The notes below the pieces were generated by a model, which made no database searches, had not been told where the DNA came from, and saw only the letters and a list, made by a program, of their open reading frames with translations. 64,000 nucleotides of DNA, from the NCBI GenBank assembly GCA_029233925.1, contig JARGOX010000029.1:1-64000 (forward strand). Reading direction: 5' to 3'. Positions 9,424 through 18,073 of the stretch are shown here, in pieces. Position 1 is the stretch's first letter, and each line of letters starts with the position of its first letter. Origin of the DNA: Rhizobiaceae bacterium (lineage in GTDB: Bacteria > Pseudomonadota > Alphaproteobacteria > Rhizobiales > Rhizobiaceae). A program made the translations under genes and the position numbers.

Positions 9424-10125
9424 TCAGGCATTGTCAGGCCTTTCACTGTCCAGAACGGCGGTTGCCAGAAGGGCAAGACCGAACGCCATGCGATTGAGGA
9501 AATCGGCCAGGTTGTAAGCGACGCTCAATGCGCCGCTGTCCACGTAGCCGCCGAAGGAGGTAATGAAATTGCCCAGCGGATAGATTGCCCAGCCAACGGT
9601 CACAATAAGGCGCAGCCAGAAATAGCCCCGCTGCACAGGTTCACGCGAGGATCCGCGAATGGTTTCATCCATCTGGCCGAAGAACAGTTCACCCAGAATA
9701 TACAGCCAGAACACCAGTCCGATAAGGAAGGCGAGCGTGGCGTGCATCAATCCCGCCTCGCCCAGATAGCGCACGAAGACCATCAGCACAGAGACGACCA
9801 CCAGCCGCCAGAACAGACCGATGCTCAACCGTCCGGCCTGATTGGCCATGAAGTAGAGCGCCAGAATCTGCAATGGCATGGATATGGTCCAGCCGACATA
9901 ATGATAGACGATGGGCACGTTGCCAGCCGTCGCCCAGGCCGTTCGGGCCTCAAACATGGCACCAACGCCGACCAGAGCGGCCACGGCACACAAGGCCACG
10001 GCAATTTTCCAGCCGCGTGCAACCCAGGCAGATCCCAACAACAGCAGTACCGATGTCGCGACCAGTCCGTAAAGAGCCACTGAATAGCTTGCGGCGGCCA
10101 GATCGGTGGTTTCGAACACTGCCAT
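9424..10125 (-). CDS. type-1 opsin homologue lacking the retinal-binding lysine
   Basis: A 233-residue seven-helix membrane protein clearly related to proteorhodopsin. Helix 3 reads YHYVGWTISMPLQ where proteorhodopsin has YRY-DWLLT-PL, helix 6 has GWAIYP, and helix 7 has YNLADFLNRMAFG against YNLADFVNKILFG. The Schiff-base lysine is Arg212 (codon CGC on the minus strand). The Arg/Asp/Thr/Glu of a proton pump are His75, Gly78, Ser82 and Ala89; only the second counterion Asp208 remains. It therefore cannot form the usual retinal Schiff base or pump protons. Opsin-like proteins without the lysine have been described before, with unknown function. It lies between an ABC permease gene (50-nt gap) and a flotillin gene (57-nt gap), and no carotenoid or retinal synthesis gene is in the window. 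A sensor, transporter partner or lipophile-binding role are all open. Confidence 0.92.
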   Translation of the reverse strand: MAVFETTDLAAASYSVALYGLVATSVLLLLGSAWVARGWKIAVALCAVAALVGVGAMFEARTAWATAGNVPIVYHYVGWTISMPLQILALYFMANQAGRLSIGLFWRLVVVSVLMVFVRYLGEAGLMHATLAFLIGLVFWLYILGELFFGQMDETIRGSSREPVQRGYFWLRLIVTVGWAIYPLGNFITSFGGYVDSGALSVAYNLADFLNRMAFGLALLATAVLDSERPDNA

Positions 10126-10175
10126 ATTATGCTCTCCCTTCGATTGAATATCTGTGTGTCATTGCTCAGGCTTTC

Positions 10176-11543
10176 TCATATCTGTGTCCGTATGTGCGGG
10201 GAACGAGCGTAAAGCGCGACCATGGGTAAAATCAGTAGGCCAAAAATGAATTGCTGCCATTCGAACTCAAGGCCGATGCCAATGAGAAATGACGACAAAA
10301 CCTGCAGGACCAGAACACCGATAACCGTAAAGCCGTATCCGCCCTGTCCGCCCAGCAGCGACGTTCCACCGACCACGACCGCAGCCAGTGTGAGGAACAG
10401 ATATTGGTCACCAACTCCGATGAAGCCACCGCCGCTCCAGCCAAGCAACAGACTGCCGGTGAGCGCAGCGAAAAAGCCTGATATCGCATACATCGTCACC
10501 CAGTATTTCAGCTCCGAGATCATCACGCGCTTTGCTGATGTACGGTTGACGCCCAATGCGTAGAGATAGCGGCCATAGACGGTGTAGCGCATGCCGATGG
10601 TGAGGATCAGTATGATCAACCCCCAGATCGCGATGACCGGCGGGAACGGCATTCCAAAGGTGACGCCGTTCATGGCCGCCAGATTTGACAGCCATCCGGG
10701 CACCGTGCCGAACACATTGCCGCCGTAAGCCGTTCCGATCGATGTCAGGATTTGTACGCCACCCGATATCGCAAACCCCGTCCCCAGGGTAACAATCAAT
10801 GCCTGCCCCTGAAGCCGATAGCTCAAAAGGCCATTGATGACACCCAGTGCAACACCGATTGTCAGCACCAGAATGACCGCCAGCCAGGGTGGAACACCCA
10901 GACTGATAAGATAGAGCAGGCCGACATTGGCAGCCCCTATGATAAACGGTATCGACAGGTCGAGACCACCCAGAAGCGCTACCAAAGTCTGCCCGACAGA
11001 AGCAATGCCCAGAAACGCGGCAAAGAGCAGCATCGACTTGATGTTCATCGTCGAGGCAAAGCCTTCAATGTTCATCGCACCAATGGAAAACAGCCCCGAA
11101 AGCACCATGACTCCAATGAATGCTGATCGGTTTTCCTGAAATTGACGCCCCAACGTACGGGTGAGAACGACGATGCTGAGCAGGATCAGCAAGGAAATCA
11201 CGTTCCAGATATTGAAGAAATTTTCGATGGCCAGTGACAGAACCAGGAACACCAACAGGATTGCCACGAGACCGATCAGCGCCGGACGAAACTGCAACCA
11301 GACCCGCCTGATCTCGCTCGGCCCCTCATCCGTCTGCGGCGCCTGACTGACAAATTGACCCAGCACATAGCGCCAGCCCCAGACAAATGCCGCCAAGGTG
11401 GCAATGGCCGAGAGGATGATGAATTGTACCGATGTGCCTTGAGCAAAGCCGAAGACGACACCAATGACCGTCAGGATGATGCCGACGACAAGGCCTATGA
11501 TATTGGCCGACAGGCTGAGCGAAGGTGTGGGAGGCAACATCAT
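10176..11543 (-). CDS. ABC transporter permease, ribose/galactose type (second)
   Basis: A 455-residue inner-membrane permease of the RbsC/BPD_transp_2 family. The core contains the LGGLDLSIP and GGTSLLGGQGG motifs of sugar-type permeases. It is roughly 120 residues longer than RbsC because of additional N-terminal helices and a charged loop (about residues 70-85). Its start overlaps the preceding permease stop by 4 nt. The pair presumably forms a heterodimeric channel with the neighbouring ATPase and binding protein. Substrate is unknown; the operon suggests a lactone, lactone precursor or glycoside rather than an ordinary sugar. Confidence 0.87.
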   Translation of the reverse strand: MMLPPTPSLSLSANIIGLVVGIILTVIGVVFGFAQGTSVQFIILSAIATLAAFVWGWRYVLGQFVSQAPQTDEGPSEIRRVWLQFRPALIGLVAILLVFLVLSLAIENFFNIWNVISLLILLSIVVLTRTLGRQFQENRSAFIGVMVLSGLFSIGAMNIEGFASTMNIKSMLLFAAFLGIASVGQTLVALLGGLDLSIPFIIGAANVGLLYLISLGVPPWLAVILVLTIGVALGVINGLLSYRLQGQALIVTLGTGFAISGGVQILTSIGTAYGGNVFGTVPGWLSNLAAMNGVTFGMPFPPVIAIWGLIILILTIGMRYTVYGRYLYALGVNRTSAKRVMISELKYWVTMYAISGFFAALTGSLLLGWSGGGFIGVGDQYLFLTLAAVVVGGTSLLGGQGGYGFTVIGVLVLQVLSSFLIGIGLEFEWQQFIFGLLILPMVALYARSPHIRTQI

Positions 11544-12958
11544 TCAGCCTCCACGCTGACAGGCGGCGCATTCGGGCTGCCCGGATAGCGCATCATATAG
11601 GCACCGAGCACCACCAGCGCCAGAATAACGACGGCCACGACCGGAGCCAGACTGCGCCTGTCCGATTGGGAGAAGGCCACCCGCAGGAAAACCGCAATAA
11701 CAACCATCAGAAGGATGAACAGGATCACCGGTGCAGCGGCGGCACGCATGGCGCTTTCCTGCTGGTTGGGCGCTGCCATTTCGAGCGGAGCGACATAGAT
11801 TTGTTCCCGGTCGATCGGCGTAAGCATTTGCGACGACGCCACCGTTTGATCTGCGCCCGTCTCGGGTTGAACCTGCCCCTGGGACTGATAATCGAACGTC
11901 GCATGCAGAATCACACTGAGCGCAACGACCGACAGGGCGACGAAATACAGCAGCGGCGAAAAATTGCGCAGATGTCTCTGGATGAATGGAATGATCAGTG
12001 TCAACAGCAAGGACACGACAAGGATCGTTCCATAGGCCAGGTTGGTGACGAAGCTCTGCACCGCACCAAAGTTGAAAGTCGCCAGCACGAAGGTGATCAA
12101 ATAGAGATTGATGGCGCCCAGGAACGAGCCAAACACCCCACCGCGCCCACCGGCCAGAGATGCACCGCCAAGCACAAGCGCCGTCACCGCAATCAGCGTG
12201 TAGGTTGTTCCCTGCGAGGGATCGCCTGATGATATCAGCGCCGTGAAGGCAATGGCTGCAAGGCCGGCAAAACAACCGGAAATGAGATGTGCGCCAATCC
12301 GCACCACGAAAATGGGAACACCGCTGGTATAGGCAGCCCGTTCGTCCGATCCCATCAGGCGCAGGTGGGTGAAGAATGCGGTCTGGGTAAACAGCATCCA
12401 GCCCACCGACGCCAGCACCAGAATCAACAGCACGGGTGAGAAAATAGAGGTACCAAGCCCCCAATCAGCCATCCATTGCGGCGCAACGCCACCAGGGCGC
12501 GGCAGGATAACCAGATTAAGGCCGGACAGGGCGAGATAGCCGGAAAGAGAAACGATGATCGGCTGCACCCTCACATAAATCACAATCAGGGCAAAGAGCA
12601 GCTGATAGGCCGCACCGACTGCAATCGCATAGGCAAAGACCGCAAGCGGACTTTCCAGCACACCGGCGCCATGCAGTTGGATCAGCGTGACATTGACAAA
12701 TCCGATCAGCGGCCCGACAGAAAGATCAACCGTCCCGCGCCCCGCGATCACCACGGCCATCAGCGCATAGGTGGCAAGGATCAGCGGTGTCGCGACGATG
12801 ACCGCGCTGCCGATCCCTGCACTGGTGATCAGGCTTGGAGAACGCAGCACGGCCAGGCCGAGCAGCAGGAAAAACAGGCTGATCGGCACCAGCAGGAACG
12901 GATAGGAACGCCCGCCCTGAGATGGTGCTGCGTCGGATACGGTTGTAGCCTCGCTCAC
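11540..12958 (-). CDS. ABC transporter permease, ribose/galactose type (first)
   Basis: A 472-residue permease of the same family, with GRGTVDLSVG and GGASLAGGRGG as the diagnostic loops. After the core permease (to about residue 335) there is an unusual extension: one more helix, a soluble segment rich in Gln/Pro/Asp (about 355-400) and two further helices. It overlaps the ATPase stop by 4 nt at its start and the second permease by 4 nt at its end, so the three are tightly coupled. The extension is not seen in RbsC and could dock a partner protein. Confidence 0.87.
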   Translation of the reverse strand: MSEATTVSDAAPSQGGRSYPFLLVPISLFFLLLGLAVLRSPSLITSAGIGSAVIVATPLILATYALMAVVIAGRGTVDLSVGPLIGFVNVTLIQLHGAGVLESPLAVFAYAIAVGAAYQLLFALIVIYVRVQPIIVSLSGYLALSGLNLVILPRPGGVAPQWMADWGLGTSIFSPVLLILVLASVGWMLFTQTAFFTHLRLMGSDERAAYTSGVPIFVVRIGAHLISGCFAGLAAIAFTALISSGDPSQGTTYTLIAVTALVLGGASLAGGRGGVFGSFLGAINLYLITFVLATFNFGAVQSFVTNLAYGTILVVSLLLTLIIPFIQRHLRNFSPLLYFVALSVVALSVILHATFDYQSQGQVQPETGADQTVASSQMLTPIDREQIYVAPLEMAAPNQQESAMRAAAAPVILFILLMVVIAVFLRVAFSQSDRRSLAPVVAVVILALVVLGAYMMRYPGSPNAPPVSVEAE

Positions 12959-14781
12959 CGGGTCACCTGTCGTGGTTGCATCGTATCGTGATCAAATTCG
13001 ACGATCTTGATCGGCTTGCCTTCGGCCTTTACACCTTGGGTACGTTTATCCGGATCGATGCGAACCGTCTTGATCTCGACCGTCCGGACCGGCGCCTGCG
13101 TGTGTGTGGCGGGCTTTAATGCATCAGGCACGACAACGTTCACCCGCACGCCATCTGCTGATGCGGAAACACCAGTCGATGCAGCGGCGGCCTGGCTGGG
13201 CAGCAGTCCGTATTCGGTCGTCAGACCCTGTCCGCCGGTCTGTCCGAACATGGCCTCGAGAATGGTTTTCGGATCCAGTTGTCGACCATCAAATGCATCA
13301 AAAGGGGCGCCATCGCGAAACACGATAACCCGGGTCGCAAACCCCATGAACTCTTCGAGCTCAGAGGACATGTAGACGACGGATTTGCCTTCCTGGGCAT
13401 ATTCCTTGAGGTGTTTGTAAAGCTCCGCCTTGGCGCCGACATCAATGCCGCGGGCCGGGTCATTGAGAACAATGACATCGGGCCGCATGGCAAATCCGCG
13501 CCCGATCAATACTTTTTGCTGGTTTCCACCCGACAGAGAGGTGATCTTGTCATCGCGCATGCCGAACTTGATCATCAGGTTTTCGGTTTCGCGTTTGAAG
13601 ATCGATCCCAAGGTTACGCGATCAATAATGCCCAGAATTCCGCCACGCTTCTTCTCGCGATAGAGCGGCATGACCATGTTTTCGAAGATCGACAGCGAGG
13701 CGAAGATGCCTTCGCGCTTTCGGTCGCCCGATACATAAGTGATGTTTTGTGAGACGGCCTCGGCCAAATTGCGCACAGGCTGCATTTCACCATGGCTGTC
13801 CCGGATCTGAATCACGCCATGTTCGGCCTGTTGAACTCCTGCCAGCACCCGAACAAAACCGTCCTGTCCCTGCCCGTCGAGTCCGGCTACACCAACAATT
13901 TCACCGCGACGCAACTCGAAATCGAACTGCTTTCCATCCGGCCAGACGGCCAGGTCATTGGCCCGCAGGGCAACACTATTGTCGTGCGGCTGCGGCGCCA
14001 GGTGGGGGTGGTGGGCATCGCCCTGGTCTTCACCTGTCATCAGGGCAAGCAGGTTTTTCTCGGTGATGTCCTGCGTTTCCAGTACGCCAACGTCGCGCCC
14101 GTCGCGCAACACGGTGGCGCGGTCGGATATGCGGATCAATTCGGCAATCCGGTGCGTCACGATCAGCACAGTGGTTCCGCCGTCGCGAAGATCGCGCATC
14201 TTGGCGAACAGCCGCTCGGTACTGTCGAAGTCGAGTGCGGCGGAGCTTTCATCAAGGATCAGTATCTTCGGTTCGCTCAAAAGCGCCCGCGCAATGGTGA
14301 TCCATTGCTTGAGACCAAGGGGTAGCGTTCCCACCAGGGTGAACGGATCGACTACTTCGCCGGACAGTTCACGCATCAGTTCGGCTGCCCGCTGGACTTT
14401 GCGTTCGTGCGACAGCTTTTTGGTAAAGAGGGAATCGGCTCCCATGAAAATATTGTCGACAACCGAGCTTTCATCGGCAACCAGGACCTCCTGGTAGACG
14501 GTGGATATGCCCAGCGCCCGGCTTTCCGCCGGTGTCGACGGTGTTTCGCCCAGAATCGAGACCGACCCGCTATCGATCGGAAGAATGCCCGAGACAACCT
14601 TTGCCATGGTGCTCTTGCCGCAACCATTGCCCCCGACAATGGCATGAATCTCCCCCGCGCGAGCAGAAAAGCTTGCACCGTCAAGCGCGCGCGTCGGCCC
14701 GAAATACTTCTTCACATTGCGCACAACGATCGTGTCACGATCCGGCACATCTGCTGTGATATCAGTGGGTTGAAGGGACAT
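12955..14781 (-). CDS. ABC transporter ATP-binding protein with two nucleotide-binding domains
   Basis: A cytoplasmic 608-residue ATPase of the RbsA/MglA class. NBD1 has Walker A GGNGCGKST (about residue 50) and Walker B LILDESSAALD. NBD2 has the degenerate Walker A typical of the class (GLDGQGQDG), the signature LSGGNQQK and VIVLNDPARGIDVG. RbsA-type proteins end near 500 residues; this one adds a low-complexity tail of about 100 residues that finishes with KPIKIVEFDHD. The hexapeptide KIVEFD also begins the lactonase encoded three genes upstream, a shared element I cannot explain. It is separated from the binding-protein gene by 64 nt containing a hairpin. Confidence 0.9.
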   Translation of the reverse strand: MSLQPTDITADVPDRDTIVVRNVKKYFGPTRALDGASFSARAGEIHAIVGGNGCGKSTMAKVVSGILPIDSGSVSILGETPSTPAESRALGISTVYQEVLVADESSVVDNIFMGADSLFTKKLSHERKVQRAAELMRELSGEVVDPFTLVGTLPLGLKQWITIARALLSEPKILILDESSAALDFDSTERLFAKMRDLRDGGTTVLIVTHRIAELIRISDRATVLRDGRDVGVLETQDITEKNLLALMTGEDQGDAHHPHLAPQPHDNSVALRANDLAVWPDGKQFDFELRRGEIVGVAGLDGQGQDGFVRVLAGVQQAEHGVIQIRDSHGEMQPVRNLAEAVSQNITYVSGDRKREGIFASLSIFENMVMPLYREKKRGGILGIIDRVTLGSIFKRETENLMIKFGMRDDKITSLSGGNQQKVLIGRGFAMRPDVIVLNDPARGIDVGAKAELYKHLKEYAQEGKSVVYMSSELEEFMGFATRVIVFRDGAPFDAFDGRQLDPKTILEAMFGQTGGQGLTTEYGLLPSQAAAASTGVSASADGVRVNVVVPDALKPATHTQAPVRTVEIKTVRIDPDKRTQGVKAEGKPIKIVEFDHDTMQPRQVTR

Positions 14782-14813
14782 TATGGTTCCGGCATCAATA
14801 CATGAAAGGAAAC

Positions 14814-14836
14814 GGGGCCATCACAAGGATGGCCCC
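14814..14836 (-). promoter_or_regulatory. hairpin between binding-protein and ATPase genes
   Basis: GGGGCCATC and GATGGCCCC form a perfect 9-bp stem with a 5-nt loop just after the binding-protein stop. Such hairpins commonly stabilise the upstream message and reduce read-through, so that the binding protein is made in excess over the ATPase and permeases. Only a weak pyrimidine stretch follows, so read-through is expected. Confidence 0.65.
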
Positions 14837-14845
14837 ACGCCATTG

Positions 14846-16021
14846 TTATTTTGCGACGTATTTTTTTGGATCGGCAGGCTTCAGGAAGAAGTCGTCCAGA
14901 TATTCCGATGAACCGCCCCAACGATCAGCGCCGACAGCAAGCCAGTCGGGTGTGGTCAGGCTGCAGTCTTCAGCCATGACCTTTGCCAGATCGTCATAGG
15001 ACATCTTGATCGGGTCAACGAGAATGGACTGGATCTTTGGTCCCTGTCCCTGCAGCGTCCGCATCATGATGTTCCAGATCAGCTGCATTTCATCAGCTGG
15101 TGGCCAGACCTGATAGGATGCATTGATATAATCGGGATTCTGGCGCCAGTAGCACAGGGCTCCAAGTTCGCCACCGATCGCCACGGGCACGTCACCGCGA
15201 CCAGACTGCTGGACCGCCCGCAGAACACCCATTTCGGCTGCAGACTGAACCACAATCGCATCGAGCTTGCCTGGATGGGTTGCGAGCCATTTCTGCACTT
15301 CGCCCTGGGCAACCTGGTCCGTCCACATGCCGGCAATCGAGCCAACAACCTTGACGTCCGGTGCAGACGCAAGACCAGCCTTCACACCACGGTCCTGGCT
15401 ATCAGAACCGGATGTACCCGGAATGCCTTCGACGACCAGCACATTACCCTTGCCACCGATCTGCTCGGCCATGTTCTTGCCGATTTCAAATCCGGCAACC
15501 TGATAGTTGACCGAGGAATTGATCGAATAGGGTGATGTCAGGTACCCGGTCAACGAGAACACAGGCACGCCCTTGTCAGCTGCATATTGCACAGTCTGAT
15601 TCAATGCGGTTGGATTGGAGCAGCACACGATGATGGCATCGACGCCCTGATCGACCAACTGACGCATCTGCTGGATCTGGGTGGAATCATTGAGGTTTGA
15701 CTGGGTGATGACAACTTCATCAAGCAGACCGAGTTCTTTCCATTCTGGAATAATGACGTTCTGCAATTCGTTCATCGCGCCCGCGCGCCAGGTGTTGCCG
15801 GCGTAGGAACTGGCGTAACCGATTTTCCATGGTGGCGGGTTCTTGGCGACAAAATCCCGCCAGGCACTGGGGCCAACCGGCTGTGCTGGATCCAGCATAT
15901 CGGGGTTGTAAAGCCGGGCTGCAACATCCGGGTTGATTTCATCGACACCCTCGGCCTGAACCCCGATGACGCTAAGCGCCAACAGTCCTGCCGCCAGCGC
16001 GAACTTGCTGATCAGTTTCAT
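14846..16021 (-). CDS. periplasmic substrate-binding protein, ribose type
   Basis: A 391-residue type-1 periplasmic binding protein (Peripla_BP_4 class). Start 16021 gives a clean signal peptide (MKLISKFALAAGLLALS, cleavage after VQA near residue 21) and is preceded by GAGGAG 9-14 nt upstream; the open frame extends further but without support. The mature part has the two-lobe pattern with IGYASSYAGNTWRAG early and DAIIVCCSNPTAL and GVPVFSLTGY in the middle. It is a little longer than RbsB because of an N-terminal segment before the fold. It captures the substrate of the adjoining ABC importer. The ligand is unknown. Confidence 0.9.
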   Translation of the reverse strand: MKLISKFALAAGLLALSVIGVQAEGVDEINPDVAARLYNPDMLDPAQPVGPSAWRDFVAKNPPPWKIGYASSYAGNTWRAGAMNELQNVIIPEWKELGLLDEVVITQSNLNDSTQIQQMRQLVDQGVDAIIVCCSNPTALNQTVQYAADKGVPVFSLTGYLTSPYSINSSVNYQVAGFEIGKNMAEQIGGKGNVLVVEGIPGTSGSDSQDRGVKAGLASAPDVKVVGSIAGMWTDQVAQGEVQKWLATHPGKLDAIVVQSAAEMGVLRAVQQSGRGDVPVAIGGELGALCYWRQNPDYINASYQVWPPADEMQLIWNIMMRTLQGQGPKIQSILVDPIKMSYDDLAKVMAEDCSLTTPDWLAVGADRWGGSSEYLDDFFLKPADPKKYVAK

Positions 16022-16097
16022 AAGATACGTCTCCTCTGTCGTGTTTAAAGACACTTGCCTCCCAAGGAACACTCCGTGGTTGGTACTTTGTGGACAT

Positions 16098-16109
16098 GCA
16101 TTGCAATGC
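16098..16109. promoter_or_regulatory. 12-bp perfect palindrome in the lactonase to binding-protein gap
   Basis: GCATTGCAATGC is its own reverse complement. It lies within the largest gap of the operon (16022-16175, 154 nt), which also has an inverted repeat CGCGAC-CA-GTCGCG. The gap is long enough for an internal promoter driving the transporter half, and the palindrome could be its operator. No protein is identified for it. Confidence 0.4.
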
Positions 16110-16175
16110 GCTTCGCAATTCCTCTGCTGTCCCTATCGTCCGTCCGATACAATCGCGACTGGTCGCGCAGGCGGA

Positions 16176-17111
16176 TCAATCATAAAAATCGTATGGCGCC
16201 TTTTGAAAGGTCTCCCAATTGTCCGGATCATGGCCAGTCACCAGCATCGCATTCGTATCATCGGCAATGCGTCGCAGCTTGGCGACGGAATTGGCCGCAT
16301 CGCTTGAAGACACAACAAGGCCAGGCAAGGCCTTGTTGTTCCAGTGGTCGAGCGTATAGGCGGCATCAATCGTCAACAGCACCGGCCCGGTATTGGGCAA
16401 TGTGATCAGAAAGGACATGTGACCGGTGGAATGGCCTGGCGTGAAGATGGTGCGGATGGTGCCATCACCAAAAAGATCGAAATTGTCGGCATATTCTCCG
16501 CCGAGGAATTTCCAGTCGAGGCCGGGTCGATCAAAATCGGCCCTGATATAGGCACCCTCGGCAAACCATTGCGGATTGAAGGCGTAATCATATTCTGCCC
16601 GCTGGACGATATGCTGTGCTTTGGGAAAGCGGCCTATCGCCCCTGTATGATCCAGATGAAGATGCGACTGCAACACGTAACGCACGGCGTTCGGCTCGAC
16701 ACCGACGAGACGACACTGATCAACGCAATTGTCTGCGATATTCATGACCGGATCATAGGCATCGACAACGGCGCCCCAATGCCCGCGCTTGTCGATAGCG
16801 GCTTCCACGGCGTTTCCGCCGTCGATTACCACATTGCCCATCGGATGTTTGATCAGAAACCATGGGACCGGGATCTCGAAATCATCGTCTCCCTGGTTCA
16901 TCTTGATATATTTGACTTTGGTGCGCAAAGTTCCGGTCTGGAACATGTGCAATTCGATGCCTGAGGAGCGGCGGGTGCGGCGCGCCGGATTGGGCGCTTT
17001 ATTGCTGAAGACTGGCCGCGGCGCCAGATTGCTGACGCCAGATTTCGACGAAACCGCAGCGCTTTCGACTTCCACCTGCTGGCCTTTATCATCGAATTCT
17101 ACGATCTTCAT
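16176..17111 (-). CDS. metallo-beta-lactamase-fold lactonase (BlcC/AttM-like)
   Basis: A 311-residue zinc hydrolase that opens lactone rings. The metal site is complete: His150-x-His152-x-Asp154-His155, His227 (TPGH), Asp249 and His294 (TGH). Long stretches such as EIPVPWFLIKHP, SHLHLDHTGAIGRFP and LLTIDAAYTLDHW match Agrobacterium AttM/BlcC and AiiB, which act on gamma-butyrolactone and on N-acyl-homoserine lactones. The protein has about 50 extra N-terminal residues (starting MKIVEFD) that BlcC lacks. Start 17111 is used; the frame is open for 24 more codons without support. With a 4-hydroxybutyrate dehydrogenase and succinate-semialdehyde dehydrogenase in the same operon, a catabolic gamma-lactone role is favoured over quorum quenching, though both are possible. 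Confidence 0.9.
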   Translation of the reverse strand: MKIVEFDDKGQQVEVESAAVSSKSGVSNLAPRPVFSNKAPNPARRTRRSSGIELHMFQTGTLRTKVKYIKMNQGDDDFEIPVPWFLIKHPMGNVVIDGGNAVEAAIDKRGHWGAVVDAYDPVMNIADNCVDQCRLVGVEPNAVRYVLQSHLHLDHTGAIGRFPKAQHIVQRAEYDYAFNPQWFAEGAYIRADFDRPGLDWKFLGGEYADNFDLFGDGTIRTIFTPGHSTGHMSFLITLPNTGPVLLTIDAAYTLDHWNNKALPGLVVSSSDAANSVAKLRRIADDTNAMLVTGHDPDNWETFQKAPYDFYD

Positions 17112-17148
17112 GAATTTAACCCTTGGTTTCTGTCTTGCAGATTTTCGT

Positions 17149-18015
17149 TCACGCAGGCGCTGATGACGCAGTCTTGTTCTCAATGATGTGGAGCGCTTCC
17201 TTCAGATAAACGGCAAACAGCGGATAGTTTTCCGACATTGGAAAATGGCCGATATCTTCCATCTCTATATAGATGCCGCCAGGGATCTGCCGGGCAGTGT
17301 TCTCGGTCGCATCAGGAGGTGTCAGATAGTCATAGGTACCGGTCATCATGATCACGGGACAACGTCGCGTGTCGATATTGCCCAACTGTCCGCGCATGTC
17401 GTGGTCGACCGAGTAGAAATGCAGGTCGCCCTTGAACACTTCGGCGCCCTGTGTGTAGTAATGCCAGGTCTGCCAACGGTCCATTTCTGGACTTTGCGGC
17501 GCCATCAGATCCCACACGCCTGAGGCGCAGACCTGTGCAGCATTCGCATGGGGATGCCGCCACAGGTCGAGAAAAAACCCCGGTGCATGTTCGGCAGCTT
17601 CAACGGGAATCACAGCCCGGAATTTGTCGGGATGGTGCAGCGCCAGTTGCAGCGCCACATTGCCGCCAAAGGATGACCCCATGAAGATCGGCCGCTCAAG
17701 TTCCAGTGCCTCGCAGAAAATGGTGATGAAATTCATGAAATGCTCGGCGGTCAGAAGATACTCTTCTTTCCACCATTCACGGTTCGTCGGCGGATCCGAC
17801 TTGCCGTGACGCGCCAGATCATAGGCGATAACGTCGTAATTGGCCGTGATCTCCGGATCTTCAAGCAACCCGCGCCACTGGTGATTGTGACAACCCGCCG
17901 TGTGTTGACAAACGAGAGGCACACCTGTGCCATTGCGCAGGTAGAAGACCTTGTATTCGTAACCGTCGACGTCGATGGTAACGTATCGACCGACTACCGG
18001 TGAGTGCTTGGCCAT
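17149..18015 (-). CDS. alpha/beta hydrolase
   Basis: A 288-residue cytosolic alpha/beta hydrolase. The nucleophile elbow is G113-S-S115-F-G, an acid lies in GTYDYLTPP, and the catalytic His is in IGHFP near the C-terminus. It probably cleaves an ester, lactone or C-C bond of a carboxylic substrate. Start 18015 is supported by GGAG 6 nt upstream. It sits 37 nt before the lactonase gene, so it may prepare the lactone (for example by releasing it from an ester) or handle a larger lactone. Enzyme type is clear, substrate is inference. Confidence 0.85.
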   Translation of the reverse strand: MAKHSPVVGRYVTIDVDGYEYKVFYLRNGTGVPLVCQHTAGCHNHQWRGLLEDPEITANYDVIAYDLARHGKSDPPTNREWWKEEYLLTAEHFMNFITIFCEALELERPIFMGSSFGGNVALQLALHHPDKFRAVIPVEAAEHAPGFFLDLWRHPHANAAQVCASGVWDLMAPQSPEMDRWQTWHYYTQGAEVFKGDLHFYSVDHDMRGQLGNIDTRRCPVIMMTGTYDYLTPPDATENTARQIPGGIYIEMEDIGHFPMSENYPLFAVYLKEALHIIENKTASSAPA

Positions 18016-18073
18016 ACCGGACTCCATGAAATTTCAGAAATGTCTGGGTGCTTAGACGAGAGGGATGCCGCGC

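Noticed and set aside
9424-10125. Functional proton-pumping proteorhodopsin
   Set aside because: The retinal lysine is Arg and both carboxylates for proton transfer are missing, so the standard pump annotation would be wrong.
16176-17111. Pure quorum-quenching lactonase
   Set aside because: The family can open acyl-homoserine lactones, but the two follow-on dehydrogenases in the same operon favour carbon catabolism; not excluded as a side activity.
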